Shown: positions 31,797 through 40,723, counted from the first letter of the stretch. The stretch: DNA of 48,902 nt from Bacteroidales bacterium (GCA_017428285.1 JAFRRE010000195.1:1-48902); one strand, 5' to 3'. Program-made: numbers and translations. Notes: generated from the sequence alone by a model not told the origin.

Positions 31797-33254
31797 TTAT
31801 GCCTCCTTCAATGCTTCCGACAACACTTCCTTGTCATCGAAATGGTTCTTTACTCCGTTGATTTCCTGATAGTTCTCATGACCTTTGCCTGCCAAAAGGA
31901 TGATGTCACCCCGTTTAGCCAAGGCCACAGCAGTACGAATAGCCTCGCGACGGTTGGTAATGCTCAACACCTTGCCACGGTCTTCTTCGGCCACACCAGC
32001 TTTCATCTGACGAATAATCTCATCAGGGTCTTCGTTGCGCGGATTGTCGCTGGTGAGGATGACACGATCGCTGAGCTTCACAGCGACGACAGCCATCTCG
32101 GGACGCTTTGTGGTGTCACGGTTGCCGCCACAGCCCACCACGGTGATGAGCGTCTCCTTGTGGCAACGCACCTCATTGATGGTCACCAACACATTCTCCA
32201 ATGCGTCAGGCGTGTGGGCATAGTCGACGATACCAACAATACCTTGTTCAGAATGCACCATATCGAAACGACCGTTAGCACCACGCAACTTGCTGATTTC
32301 GACCAGCAGCTCATCCTTATTGAATCCCAAAGCCGTAGCCGCACCATAAATGGCCAAGAGGTTACTGGCATTGAACCCGCCGACAAGTTGTGTGAACATC
32401 TCAATACCATTCACCTTAAGCAGCATACCGTCGAAATGGCTTTCCATGATGACACCTTTGAAGTCAGCATCGTGTTTCAAGGCATAGCTCAACTTGCGGG
32501 CCTGCGTGTTTTGCAGCATAAACGCGCCGTTCTTGTCATCCAAGTTGGTCAAGGCGAATGCGGACTGCGGCAAACCGTCGAAGAACTTCTTCTTGGCGTT
32601 GCGATAGTTGGCCATAGTCTTGTGGTAATCCAAGTGGTCGTGCGTCAAGTTGGTGAAAATGCCTCCAGCGAAATGCAATCCCGCGATGCGGTCTTGCGCA
32701 ACACTGTGGGAACTCACCTCCATAAAAGCGAACTCACAGCCCTTGTCAACCATCTGCTGCAACAAGGTGTTCAGCTCGATAGGATCAGGGGTCGTGTGCG
32801 TCGAAGGAACGACCTCACGGTTGACAATGTTCTCAATTGTCGAGAGCAAACCGCAACTATAGCCCGCTTCAGTGAAAAGCCTATATAATAAGGTGGCGAT
32901 GGTGGTCTTGCCGTTGGTACCTGTCACGCCCACCAACTTCAACTTCTCCGAAGGATTGCCGAAGAAATTGGAAGCGCCAACACCCAATACGTATGCTGAG
33001 TTATCTACTTTCACGTAGGTGACATTTTCAGCTTTTTTACGGGGCAGTTTCTCACACACAACCACCGAAGCGCCTTTTTCGATGGCACCGTCAATGTAGT
33101 CGTGGCCATCGACCTGCGTACCTTTGACGGCAAAAAACAAAGTGCCTTGGCTTACCTTACGGGAATCGAAAGTGATGTCGGCAACATCAACGTCTTTCTC
33201 TCCAACGATCTCCAAAAGGTTGCAATTCGTCAATATGTCTTTGAGTTTCATCAT
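31797..33254 (-). CDS. murE: UDP-MurNAc-tripeptide synthetase MurE (meso-DAP type)
   Basis: 485 residues. UMAG-binding N-domain (DITFDSRKVSQGTLFFAVKG), ATPase domain with P-loop VTGTNGKTTIATLL, the carbamylated-Lys region, and a C-terminal domain with DYAHTPDALENVL. The ILTSDNPRNEDP segment is the DNPR motif that selects meso-diaminopimelate, so the peptidoglycan is probably of the A1-gamma DAP type. Two consecutive ATG codons begin the gene and overlap the stop of the PBP gene; the first is given. Its product is the substrate for MurF, which is not in this window. Confidence 0.97.
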   Translation of the reverse strand: MMKLKDILTNCNLLEIVGEKDVDVADITFDSRKVSQGTLFFAVKGTQVDGHDYIDGAIEKGASVVVCEKLPRKKAENVTYVKVDNSAYVLGVGASNFFGNPSEKLKLVGVTGTNGKTTIATLLYRLFTEAGYSCGLLSTIENIVNREVVPSTHTTPDPIELNTLLQQMVDKGCEFAFMEVSSHSVAQDRIAGLHFAGGIFTNLTHDHLDYHKTMANYRNAKKKFFDGLPQSAFALTNLDDKNGAFMLQNTQARKLSYALKHDADFKGVIMESHFDGMLLKVNGIEMFTQLVGGFNASNLLAIYGAATALGFNKDELLVEISKLRGANGRFDMVHSEQGIVGIVDYAHTPDALENVLVTINEVRCHKETLITVVGCGGNRDTTKRPEMAVVAVKLSDRVILTSDNPRNEDPDEIIRQMKAGVAEEDRGKVLSITNRREAIRTAVALAKRGDIILLAGKGHENYQEINGVKNHFDDKEVLSEALKEA

Positions 33255-35404
33255 TTTTCAAGTTTTAAGTGCATTGTGCTATTGGCTTTGACGGTATCGC
33301 CAGCGTGCAGCGACTGCTCTTTGACAACACCTTGACCCGTGAATTCCGTACTGATGCCCATATTCTCAAGGAGATAAATGGCATCCGTGATGTCCATACC
33401 GACCACATCAGGCACAACACAATTGGAAAGTTTGGCCTCGCGCATGGTGATTTGGCCATTCTCATTGCTCTCAACCGTTACCCAGTCGCCATTGATGGCA
33501 TAGTCACTGTAGTTTTTGGCTATGCCTTTAAGATACTGCGACTCCTTGTCGTGACGCACAATGACAGGGGCCTTAGCTTTATCCGCTTTCATCACGACGC
33601 TATCGTCTTCCATGATTCCAATGCGCGTGGCATACACCTTTTCGGCAATCTCCCTGAAACCTGGTGCCGACACGCCGCCAGCAGCCCATTTGGCGCCACG
33701 GGCGCGGCTCACCATGATGATGCAACTGTAGCGCGGCTTATCGGTGGGGAAATAACCCACAAAAGTGGTGTTGTACAACTTTCTGCCAATGCCCGGTTCG
33801 TGGTAGGCATAGCCTTGAACCTTGTCATAATACTGTGCAGTACCCGTCTTGCCTGCCACACCCACAACGCAACCAGCAAATTGACGCTTGGCCGTGCCTC
33901 TAATCACCACACCCTCCAGCATGGTCTGTATTTTCTCTATGGCCTCTGGCGAAGCAATATGCTCATTGAGCACGATGGGGTCAAACTTCTCCACGGTCTG
34001 TTCGCCACGACGGATCTCAGTGACAAATTGAGGCTTCATCATGCGACCTCCATTGGCGATAGCATTATAAAGCATCAAGAGCTGCATTGGGGTGACGTTC
34101 ACCTCATAGCCGATTGACATCCACGGCAAGGACACATTCGACCAAAGCTTGCGGCCGTCCTTGGTCTTGTCGTTCGGATGCTTGATGACAGGCTGGGCCT
34201 CACCCGTGATGCCTGTGCCGATTTTCTTGTTCAGACCCAAGGCATACAGGCCATCGACATATCTCTCAGGATGGGCGGCAAAGTTTTTGGTAACCAGCAC
34301 CGCAGTGCCTTTGTTAGATGACTGCTCAATGACCTCCTGCACAGTGCAGATACCACCTTTGGCGAAGCTATGGTCATCCTTCATCGTACGGTTCGAGAAC
34401 TTGATGGGGCCCGTACCGATGTTCACCTTATCGCTGAGGTTCATGTTCTCGTTGTTGTTGAGCAGCACGACCATCGAAGCAATCTTGAACACCGAACCCG
34501 GCTCGTAGCGCTCAGTCAAGGCCACATTGTACAGTTCCTCATATTTACCTGTTTCATGGTTGAGGCTCAAGTTGGCCAAAGCTTTGACATAACCCGTCTC
34601 CACATCCATTAGGATGGCGCAACCTTGTTCAGCCTTGTTGACGGTCAACGTATTGTTGAGTGCACTCTCCACAATATCCTGCAACTTGATGTCGAAGGTA
34701 GTGATGACATCATCGCCGTTTTGGGCATCTGTGTTGTCTTCTGAGTCGACAGGGATCCAACCACCGTGGTGGATTCTGCGCACCAGTTGCCTGCCGTTTT
34801 GTCCTCTGAGATAGTCATTGTAAGCGCCCTCAAGACCGAAAAAGTACCCCTTCTTCTCGTTGGCCATGCCAAGCATGAGGCTAGCCAGATTCTTATAGGG
34901 ATGTTCGCGCCTAATTTTCTTTTCAACGATGATGCCTCCTTTGTAGATACCACGGTTGAAGATGACAAAGCTTTGCATCTTGCGCAGCTCCGCTTGGGTG
35001 ATGTTCAGTGCTATCTTGTAGTGACGGTTTTTTTTGGCCCTGCCTTCGGCGAAGAAAGCCTTCCATTGGGCAGCATTACGCTTGGGAAGCAACTCAGCCA
35101 TCTGTACGCATAGCGAATCGATGTTTTCAGCCAAAACAACCGAGTCAACTGCCTTGTAATCGAAAAAGACATCATAGAGCGGGATGGTGGTTGCCATCAG
35201 TTGCCCATCAGCAGAAAAGATGTTGCCGCGCGATGCTTCCAAAGTGTCGACACGGTATTCACGCTGTTCGGCGAGCTTCACCAACTCCTTATTGTCCTTG
35301 GTCTGCACCACAATGATTTTCGCGATGATGGCGATGCCAAAGACAAGGACGAGGAAATAAACCAAATAGGTCTTCCAAAGCGTATCGGTTTTCGGATCAA
35401 TCAT
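33251..35404 (-). CDS. ftsI: Class B penicillin-binding protein with PASTA domain (FtsI/PBP3 role)
   Basis: 717 residues. One N-terminal transmembrane anchor (YLVYFLVLVFGIAIIAKIIVV), a dimerisation domain (YRVDTLEASRGNIFSADGQLMAT), then the transpeptidase domain with active-site Ser in PGSVFKIAS (SxxK), SSN (SxN) and KTGTAQ (KTG). The C-terminus is a single PASTA domain (VVPDVVGMDITDAIYLLENMG to HLKLEK). It cross-links septal peptidoglycan and pairs with FtsW. PASTA tails on division PBPs are common in Bacteroidota and Gram-positives but absent from E. coli FtsI. ATGA overlap with ftsL upstream and overlap with murE downstream. Confidence 0.96.
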   Translation of the reverse strand: MIDPKTDTLWKTYLVYFLVLVFGIAIIAKIIVVQTKDNKELVKLAEQREYRVDTLEASRGNIFSADGQLMATTIPLYDVFFDYKAVDSVVLAENIDSLCVQMAELLPKRNAAQWKAFFAEGRAKKNRHYKIALNITQAELRKMQSFVIFNRGIYKGGIIVEKKIRREHPYKNLASLMLGMANEKKGYFFGLEGAYNDYLRGQNGRQLVRRIHHGGWIPVDSEDNTDAQNGDDVITTFDIKLQDIVESALNNTLTVNKAEQGCAILMDVETGYVKALANLSLNHETGKYEELYNVALTERYEPGSVFKIASMVVLLNNNENMNLSDKVNIGTGPIKFSNRTMKDDHSFAKGGICTVQEVIEQSSNKGTAVLVTKNFAAHPERYVDGLYALGLNKKIGTGITGEAQPVIKHPNDKTKDGRKLWSNVSLPWMSIGYEVNVTPMQLLMLYNAIANGGRMMKPQFVTEIRRGEQTVEKFDPIVLNEHIASPEAIEKIQTMLEGVVIRGTAKRQFAGCVVGVAGKTGTAQYYDKVQGYAYHEPGIGRKLYNTTFVGYFPTDKPRYSCIIMVSRARGAKWAAGGVSAPGFREIAEKVYATRIGIMEDDSVVMKADKAKAPVIVRHDKESQYLKGIAKNYSDYAINGDWVTVESNENGQITMREAKLSNCVVPDVVGMDITDAIYLLENMGISTEFTGQGVVKEQSLHAGDTVKANSTMHLKLEK

Positions 35405-35772
35405 GGCTCCTCTTTCTTTTCGGGTTCGACATTCATGTTGATACGCTTCAGGGGCTCGGTGGCTTCCTTCAGTCCTGTACCTTGCAGCCTTTTGACCAGT
35501 ACTGACTGTTTTGAGGCCTCCATAATGGCCGACTTCACCTGTATGTATTCCACCTGCAAGTCATTGAGACGTTTGGTGGCTTGTGTCAACTCACGGTTCT
35601 TCTCCTCCGCTATGTAGGTGTTAGTGATGATAACCATAAGCAACAGGGTGACATACGCAAGGAAGAGAAACTGCTTGGTGAATTTCTCCCTTACGAGGAA
35701 AGTGCCGCCCAGAACCGACATTACTCTCTTACCACCCTTCTTGTTCTTCTTTGTATCTTTCTTATCTCCCAT
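35401..35772 (-). CDS. ftsL: FtsL-like division protein
   Basis: 123 residues starting MGDKKDTKKNKKGGKR. The longer open frame would run back into rsmH, and ATG 35772 is 4 bp after its stop. A very basic cytoplasmic tail is followed by one transmembrane helix (FLFLAYVTLLLMVIITNTYI) and a periplasmic coiled-coil segment (AEEKNRELTQATKRLNDLQVEYIQVKSAIMEASK), then a short Pro/Glu-rich tail. This topology plus its place between rsmH and the PBP identifies the FtsL family, whose primary sequence is poorly conserved. It would bind FtsB and FtsQ and activate FtsW with its PBP. Confidence 0.88.
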   Translation of the reverse strand: MGDKKDTKKNKKGGKRVMSVLGGTFLVREKFTKQFLFLAYVTLLLMVIITNTYIAEEKNRELTQATKRLNDLQVEYIQVKSAIMEASKQSVLVKRLQGTGLKEATEPLKRINMNVEPEKKEEP

Positions 35773-35776
35773 GTCT

Positions 35777-36673
35777 TTATTTCCTTTCCGCGATTCTGAG
35801 TTTAGCGCTGCGAGCTCTGTTGTTGCTTTCCATCTCCTCATCGGAGGGAACAATGGGCTTGCGCGTGATGATAGTATATGGTGTCAACAGGTTTCCGTAA
35901 AAGTCCTTCTCCTCCTTGCCTTCGGCGTTGCCAGTCTTCATGAAGTTCTTCACGAGACGGTCTTCCAACGAATGATACGACATCACCACAAGACGGCCAC
36001 CCTGCTTCAAAACATCTGGGCATTGTGCGAGGAAAGCGCTGAGCGCTTCGAGCTCTTGGTTCACCTCAATGCGCAAAGCTTGGAAGAGTTGGGCAAGCAC
36101 CTTGTTCTCCTTGCCACGTGGCAAACGGCGTTGCACTGCAGCCTTCAGCTGTTCGGTGGTCTCAATGGGCTCGGCCTCGCGCGCCATGATGATGTCGGAG
36201 GCGATGAGCTGGGGCTGTTGCATCTCGCCATAGAGACGAAAGATGCGCGTCAGGTCGGCATGGTCGTAGGTATTCACCACGGTGGCGGCATCATTGGGGG
36301 TCATCTGGCTCATTCGCATGTCCAAAGGTCCGTCGAAGCGGGTCGAGAAGCCTTTCTCAGGTGTGTCGAATTGGTGCGAAGAAACACCCAAGTCGGCGAT
36401 GACGCCGTCAATCTGACAACCGCCGTTATAAAGCTGAATAAAGTTCTTGAAGTACTTGAAGTTTTGGGGAATGAAGGTGAAGCGTTCATCATCAAAGGCA
36501 TTGGCTTCGGCATCCTCGTCCTGGTCGAAAGCATAGAGGTGACCCGTCGTCAACCTTTCAAGGATGGCGCGCGAATGGCCACCACCGCCAAAGGTAACGT
36601 CGGCGTAGATGCCCTCGGGGTTGATGTTCAAGCCCTCGATGCACTCTTTCAACATGACCGGATTGTGATACAT
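35777..36673 (-). CDS. rsmH: 16S rRNA (cytosine1402-N4)-methyltransferase RsmH
   Basis: 298 residues, MraW family. The N-terminal YHNPVMLKECIEGLNI and YADVTFGGGGHSRAIL form the AdoMet-binding Rossmann motif. IDGVIADLGVSSHQFD and FSTRFDGPLDMRM are the conserved catalytic region. LAQLFQALRIEVNQELEAL and VVMSYHSLEDRLVKNFM follow. The enzyme methylates N4 of C1402 in 16S rRNA, tuning decoding at the P site. It is 11 bp after mraZ and 4 bp before ftsL, the standard dcw position. Confidence 0.97.
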   Translation of the reverse strand: MYHNPVMLKECIEGLNINPEGIYADVTFGGGGHSRAILERLTTGHLYAFDQDEDAEANAFDDERFTFIPQNFKYFKNFIQLYNGGCQIDGVIADLGVSSHQFDTPEKGFSTRFDGPLDMRMSQMTPNDAATVVNTYDHADLTRIFRLYGEMQQPQLIASDIIMAREAEPIETTEQLKAAVQRRLPRGKENKVLAQLFQALRIEVNQELEALSAFLAQCPDVLKQGGRLVVMSYHSLEDRLVKNFMKTGNAEGKEEKDFYGNLLTPYTIITRKPIVPSDEEMESNNRARSAKLRIAERK

Positions 36674-36684
36674 GTTTATCCTCC

Positions 36685-37134
36685 CTATTTGATGTTTTCG
36701 CCAAGCAGGTTGAAGAACTCCTCGTCGTCAAGCTCGTCGATGGACTGTTCGTAGAGGTTCTTGTCCCAGATTTCCATCTTTGTCGTGACCGAAGTGATGA
36801 CCAGGTCTTTCACGAGTGCACCTTTTTCGATGAGGTCCTTGGGAATCTGCAGTCGACCGCTGCCGTCGAGTCGCACGAAACGGGCTCCAGCATTGTATTT
36901 GCGCAGCACCGCCTCCTGCTTCGCCTTGAATTGGCTGAATGCAGCACGCAGCTGGTCTTGCACCTCATCCCAGTCTTTTCTCGTGTAGAGTTCAAGGCAG
37001 GTGGCATGAAGACCAGGACGAAGGACAAAGCCTTCTTCCACTTGACTTCCCAATTGCTCCTTGAATTCGCTAGGCACCAAAAGACGGCCTTTCGAATCCA
37101 ATTTGCAGTTATAATGTCCTACCAAGTAACTCAT
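36685..37134 (-). CDS. mraZ: Transcriptional regulator MraZ
   Basis: 149 residues with two AbrB-like swapped-hairpin domains, each bearing the DxxGR motif: KLDSKGRLLVPSEFKEQL in the N-half and RLDGSGRLQIPKDLIEKG in the C-half. MraZ forms a ring and binds direct repeats with a 10-bp period in the dcw promoter, acting as repressor in E. coli and activator in Mycoplasma. Such repeats are present just upstream here (37171-37207). First gene of the division cluster, reading from its own promoter with a 27-bp leader. Confidence 0.96.
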   Translation of the reverse strand: MSYLVGHYNCKLDSKGRLLVPSEFKEQLGSQVEEGFVLRPGLHATCLELYTRKDWDEVQDQLRAAFSQFKAKQEAVLRKYNAGARFVRLDGSGRLQIPKDLIEKGALVKDLVITSVTTKMEIWDKNLYEQSIDELDDEEFFNLLGENIK

Positions 37135-37161
37135 TGTCGTTTGTCATCATTTTTCCAGCTG

Positions 37162-37169
37162 CAAAGATA
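37162..37169 (-). promoter_or_regulatory. Main dcw promoter -7 element before mraZ
   Basis: TATCTTTG on the minus strand, exact TAnnTTTG match, 27 bp before the mraZ ATG. The MraZ-box repeats adjoin it one base upstream. Confidence 0.8.
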
Positions 37170-37170
37170 T

Positions 37171-37207
37171 ACACTTTTTCCCACTTACAAACACTTTTCT
37201 ACACAAA
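37171..37207 (-). promoter_or_regulatory. Putative MraZ operator: direct repeats with exact 10-bp period
   Basis: Read on the minus strand, AAAGTGT (37177-37171), TAAGTGG (37187-37181) and AAAGTGT (37197-37191) are spaced exactly 10 bp apart. A weaker fourth unit, TTTGTGT, sits at 37207-37201. The pattern AAAGTG[T/G]-N3 in tandem is the box reported for Mycoplasma MraZ, and the 10-bp period is also that of the E. coli TGGG repeats. Position from the -7 element back through the -33 region implies direct control of RNA polymerase binding. Confidence 0.8.
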
Positions 37208-37218
37208 TTAAAAACAAG

Positions 37219-37241
37219 TTATCAACAAAATTTGTTCATAA
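37219..37241. promoter_or_regulatory. 23-bp palindrome between mraZ and engB, DnaA-box-like halves
   Basis: TTATCAACAAAATTTGTTCATAA is a palindrome except at the centre and one symmetric pair. Its left half TTATCAACA differs from the DnaA box TTATCCACA at one base. It could be a regulator or DnaA site at the division-gene promoter region. Function is inferred only. Confidence 0.4.
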
Positions 37242-37332
37242 CTTTGTTTATATCTTGTTGAAATCTTGTTAATTTTTTAGAGTTCAAAGCAATATTTTTC
37301 AACAAAAAACAATGGATTTCGGCTTTTTTTGT

Positions 37333-37340
37333 TACTTTTG
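37333..37340 (+). promoter_or_regulatory. Promoter -7 element of engB
   Basis: TACTTTTG matches TAnnTTTG, 29 bp before ATG 37369. It lies inside the longer open frame, so the shorter start is correct. Confidence 0.7.
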
Positions 37341-37368
37341 CAAAATAGTTGAGAAAAACACCGCACTT

Positions 37369-37986
37369 ATGGACATCAAAAAAGCCGAATTCCTAATGAG
37401 CAACACTCGCTTTGAGTTCTTGCCGAACGACAACATTCCCGAATATGCCTTCATTGGCCGCTCCAACGTGGGCAAATCATCGCTAATCAACATGTTGGTG
37501 CAACGCAAAGGTTTAGCCAAAACTTCATCGGTGCCAGGAAAAACGGTGGCCATCAACCATTTCATTGTCAATGACGCTTGGTATCTCGTCGACTTGCCGG
37601 GCTATGGTTATGCACAGCACTCGAAGAAGACTCGCGAGCAATGGCGCGTGATGATCAACAACTACATCAGTCGCCGCCGCAATTTGGTGTGCACTTTCGT
37701 TTTGGTCGACTCGCGCATCGAGCCGCAAAACAACGATTTGGGCTTTGTAGAATGGTTAGGTGAAAACCAAGTGCCTTTCTGCATTGTGTTCACTAAAGCT
37801 GACAAGGTCTCGAAAGCTGAGCTTGAAAGGAATGTGGAGGCTTTTAAGGCAAAACTTTTGGAAGAGTGGGAAGAACTACCGCCTATCTTTATCACTTCGG
37901 CGGAGAAAAAGACTGGCCGCGATGATGTTCTCAATTACATCGAACAACAAAACAACGAGATTGCTGATTTAATGAACAAACACTAA
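37369..37986 (+). CDS. engB: Ribosome biogenesis GTPase EngB (YihA/YsxC)
   Basis: 205 residues starting [19 protein letters not shown]. GTPase motifs: G1 [13 protein letters not shown]2 Thr in the KTSSVPGKT switch, G3 DLPGYGYA, G4 TKADK, G5 ITSAEKKTG. Length and the N-terminal [13 protein letters not shown] context are typical. EngB assists 50S subunit assembly and is essential in many bacteria. It is divergent from the dcw cluster, separated by a 234-bp AT-rich region holding both promoters. The start is set by the promoter within the longer frame. Confidence 0.96.
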   Translation: MDIKKAEFLMSNTRFEFLPNDNIPEYAFIGRSNVGKSSLINMLVQRKGLAKTSSVPGKTVAINHFIVNDAWYLVDLPGYGYAQHSKKTREQWRVMINNYISRRRNLVCTFVLVDSRIEPQNNDLGFVEWLGENQVPFCIVFTKADKVSKAELERNVEAFKAKLLEEWEELPPIFITSAEKKTGRDDVLNYIEQQNNEIADLMNKH

Positions 37987-38031
37987 TCAAATTCAATCTT
38001 TAAATACTTAATCCTTAAATCTAAAAACACT

Positions 38032-38277
38032 ATGTGGGGAGTCATTGTATCTATCTTCATCGGAGCCCTGGCAGGTTTCATTGCCAGTAAAATCATGAAA
38101 AGAGGCCATGGCCTTTTGGTAAACATCATCGTAGGTCTAGTCGGCGGTGTCCTAGGCAGCTGTATTTTCAGAGAGCTCGAGCTGACAGTAAGCGACACTT
38201 TCTGGGGCCAGTTGCTGGTCGGAACAGCGGGTGCCGTTGTGCTACTCCTTATCCTTTCCCTGTTCAAGAGAAAATAA
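38032..38277 (+). CDS. GlsB/YeaQ/YmgE-family small membrane protein
   Basis: 81 residues with three hydrophobic segments: GVIVSIFIGALAGFIASKIM, LLVNIIVGLVGGVLGSCIF and LLVGTAGAVVLLLILSLF, ending in KRK. The Gly-rich repeated pattern (GALAGFIAS, GLVGGVLGS, GTAGAVVLL) and RGHG loop are characteristic of the family once called transglycosylase-associated proteins. Its role is unclear, possibly in general stress response; no enzyme motif is present. It begins 45 bp after engB with no TAnnTTTG element between them and is probably cotranscribed. A strong terminator follows. Confidence 0.88.
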   Translation: MWGVIVSIFIGALAGFIASKIMKRGHGLLVNIIVGLVGGVLGSCIFRELELTVSDTFWGQLLVGTAGAVVLLLILSLFKRK

Positions 38278-38296
38278 GTGAGGCTTATGTAAAAGA

Positions 38297-38330
38297 AACA
38301 GAGTCAGGCTGTTCTGGCTCTGTTTTTTTT
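38297..38330 (+). terminator. Intrinsic terminator after engB and the small membrane gene
   Basis: ACAGAGTCAG (38298-38307) pairs with CTGGCTCTGT (38314-38323) with one G-T pair, followed by a run of eight T. The mutS2 stop codon lies immediately after it on the other strand. Confidence 0.9.
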
Positions 38331-40723
38331 CATCTGAAATAAACCCTTGTGATACCCGTTCCGCCTGTTTCGAGCGAAGCATCGCAGAATCGTTCCACTT
38401 CACGGTTGTGGCTGAGTTTTTCACGGATGAGCTTGCGCAGGATGCCATTACCCTTGCCGTGAAGGATACTCACCTCCTTGATGCTCAACAGTTTGGCTTC
38501 ATCCAAATACTTATCCACGATGTCCAAGGCTTCTTCGGCTCGCTTACCGCGCACATCGAGAGTGAGGTCGAAATGCTCGGCCTTTTCGCTGAGTTCTTCG
38601 GCAATAAGTCCTGCCTGCCAGCGGCGCTGCGTCTTTCGTGCCTCGGCACGGCTCACTTTGCGGAGCTTATCGGGCGAGGTGCGCAGCTTTATGCTGTCGA
38701 AGAGGATGGTTGCATCGGTATCGTTGATGCTCAGGATTTCACCCACCACCTGCATGTCGTCGATGCAGACGGTGTCGCCCACCTTGAGCTCCTCCTCGGC
38801 TTCTCCTTTCTTCTTCTCTTCGGCTACTTCCTTGGCTTTCTGAGCGATTTCCTCTTTTGTCTTTTCAAGGTTCTGGCGGATCTCCTTGGTCTTGGTCTTC
38901 TCAGCCTGTGCCTCCTTGATTTCCTTGATGGTGCGCTCGATCTGGCTATTGGCTTTTTGGATGAGCTCTTGTGCCTCTGCGGCAGCATCGCGAAGATACT
39001 GTTTCTTCTTGCCTTCGAGTTCAGCGAGCAAGCCTTTATATTTCTCCACCACCTCAGTCAATAGTTGGTCGGCAATGCGCAGGTCTTGTTCCTTCTTGCG
39101 GATGGCTTTCTTGTCGACTTCAAGCTGTTGCAATTGTTTCTCGAACTTGAGGTGTTGGTCGCCAGTGATGTTGGCCGCGTCATCAAGAATCTGTTTTGGG
39201 AAGCCGATTTTCTTGGCAATTTCGAAAGCAAAGGATGAACCAGGCTTACCCGTCATCATGATATACATGGGTTGCATGAACCTCGTGTCAAACAGCATGG
39301 CACCGTTAACGATGCCCTCATGGTTGTCGGCCAAAAGTTTGAGATTGGCATAGTGCGTAGTGACCATGCCAAAAGCCTGCTTTTTGTTGAGTTCCAAAAG
39401 GATGGCTTCAGCTATGGCGCCACCCAACTGAGGTTCTGTGCCCGTGCCAAACTCATCGATGAGGAACAAGGTTCTTCCATTGGCTTGCTCCAATAGCGCC
39501 TTCATATTGATAAGGTGTGAACTATAAGTCGATAGGTCATCCAAAATGGACTGCTCATCGCCGATATCGATGAAGAGGCTTTCAAACAAGCCACACTGCG
39601 AATCGACACGCATGGGTAGCATAAGACCACATTGCAACATGTATTGCAGTAAGCCCGTGGTCTTTAGGCAAACTGACTTGCCACCCGCATTGGGACCGCT
39701 GATGACTAAAATTCGGTCGGTTTCATCCAACTTCAAATCCAGCGGGACAACCTGCTTGCCTTGAGCTTTCAATTTGTGTTCCAAGAGCGGGTGTCGTGCT
39801 TGCTGCCAATTGATACAAGGTGCATCCAGTAATTCGGGCTTCACACCTCCGATTTCGTTAGCCAGCAAAGCCTTGGCTCGAATGAAGTCGAGTTCACCGA
39901 GTAGGTTCCAAGCCTTACGAAGTTCGGAGAGGTAAGGCCGCAACAATCGGGTGAAAGCCATCAGGATACGATGTATCTCACGCCGTTCAGCATATTCCAG
40001 CTCCTTGATTTCGTTGGAGGTGTCGAAGATTTCGGCAGGCTCGATGTAGACAGTCTGTCCCGTGGCCGATTCATCGTGGATGAAACCTCTTATGGCGCGC
40101 TTGTCACCTGCCTTCACCGGGATGACCAACCTCCCATCGCGGACGGTAAGCTCTGATTTTTGGTCGACCCATCCAGCGGTTTTGGCGTCACTCATGATTT
40201 GACGGATGCGCTTCTCGATGCCGCCTTGCTTGCGACGGATGCTCTGACGGATTTCAAGCAGTTCAGTAGAGGCATTGTCAGGGATTTCGCCTTTATCATC
40301 GACAAGGCGATTGACCTCAGTGAAGATACTCCGTTCGACAAAAATATTCTCAATCAGCGACTTGATTCGTGGTGTAGCATCAGCACTTTCAGAATGGCCA
40401 TAGCGCAAAATAGCTTCTAAAACATTGAGCGAAGGCTTCAGCGCAAACAAATCTTCCACACTGAGGCAAGTACCGTCTATCTGGATGCGGTGGAAGGCCT
40501 CGCGCAGATCGTGAAAATCGCGCACAGGAAAAGGTACTCCCGTCTGCAATAGGTGGATAAACTCTTCGGTTTGCTCCAGACTCTTGAGGATATAGCCTTT
40601 GTCTGTCGAAAAATTCATAGTCTCCACTCGCTCCAGTCCCATTTGACTGATACAATGGTCAGAAAGCATCTGACGGACGCTGGCGAAGCCGATTTTTTGT
40701 TCGAAGTTTGTTGGGTAGATCAC
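38330..40723 (-). CDS. mutS2: Endonuclease MutS2 (Smr-domain MutS paralogue)
   Basis: 797 residues from a GTG start. The upstream ATG (40756) is rejected because it precedes the TACTTTTG -7 element; GTG 40723 gives the family N-terminus (M)IYPTNFEQKIGF and a 20-bp leader. Order: helical core/clamp domains, ATPase domain with Walker A SGPNAGGKSVCLKT and Walker B-type LFLIDEFGTGTEP, a coiled-coil segment (~500-620, charged Lys/Glu/Gln-rich), a KOW-like segment (VGDTVCIDDMQVVGEI), and a C-terminal Smr nuclease domain (LDVRGKRAEEALDIV, SILHGKGNGILRKLI). MutS2 acts on branched DNA or on collided ribosomes; it lacks the mismatch-recognition domain of MutS. A MITE-like element abuts its promoter. 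Confidence 0.95.
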   Translation of the reverse strand: MIYPTNFEQKIGFASVRQMLSDHCISQMGLERVETMNFSTDKGYILKSLEQTEEFIHLLQTGVPFPVRDFHDLREAFHRIQIDGTCLSVEDLFALKPSLNVLEAILRYGHSESADATPRIKSLIENIFVERSIFTEVNRLVDDKGEIPDNASTELLEIRQSIRRKQGGIEKRIRQIMSDAKTAGWVDQKSELTVRDGRLVIPVKAGDKRAIRGFIHDESATGQTVYIEPAEIFDTSNEIKELEYAERREIHRILMAFTRLLRPYLSELRKAWNLLGELDFIRAKALLANEIGGVKPELLDAPCINWQQARHPLLEHKLKAQGKQVVPLDLKLDETDRILVISGPNAGGKSVCLKTTGLLQYMLQCGLMLPMRVDSQCGLFESLFIDIGDEQSILDDLSTYSSHLINMKALLEQANGRTLFLIDEFGTGTEPQLGGAIAEAILLELNKKQAFGMVTTHYANLKLLADNHEGIVNGAMLFDTRFMQPMYIMMTGKPGSSFAFEIAKKIGFPKQILDDAANITGDQHLKFEKQLQQLEVDKKAIRKKEQDLRIADQLLTEVVEKYKGLLAELEGKKKQYLRDAAAEAQELIQKANSQIERTIKEIKEAQAEKTKTKEIRQNLEKTKEEIAQKAKEVAEEKKKGEAEEELKVGDTVCIDDMQVVGEILSINDTDATILFDSIKLRTSPDKLRKVSRAEARKTQRRWQAGLIAEELSEKAEHFDLTLDVRGKRAEEALDIVDKYLDEAKLLSIKEVSILHGKGNGILRKLIREKLSHNREVERFCDASLETGGTGITRVYFR

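Noticed and set aside
31764..32888. Long plus-strand open frame (374 codons) opposite murE and mraY
   Set aside because: Antisense shadow of murE, whose Mur-ligase motifs are unambiguous; no family resemblance or promoter.
35618..36754. Long plus-strand open frame (378 codons) opposite ftsL, rsmH and mraZ
   Set aside because: Shadow of rsmH/ftsL coding strand; protein has no recognisable motif and spans three genes.
37135..37368. Chromosomal origin at the AT-rich mraZ-engB gap
   Set aside because: One DnaA-box-like palindrome only; no cluster of boxes, no dnaA, dnaN or parAB nearby.
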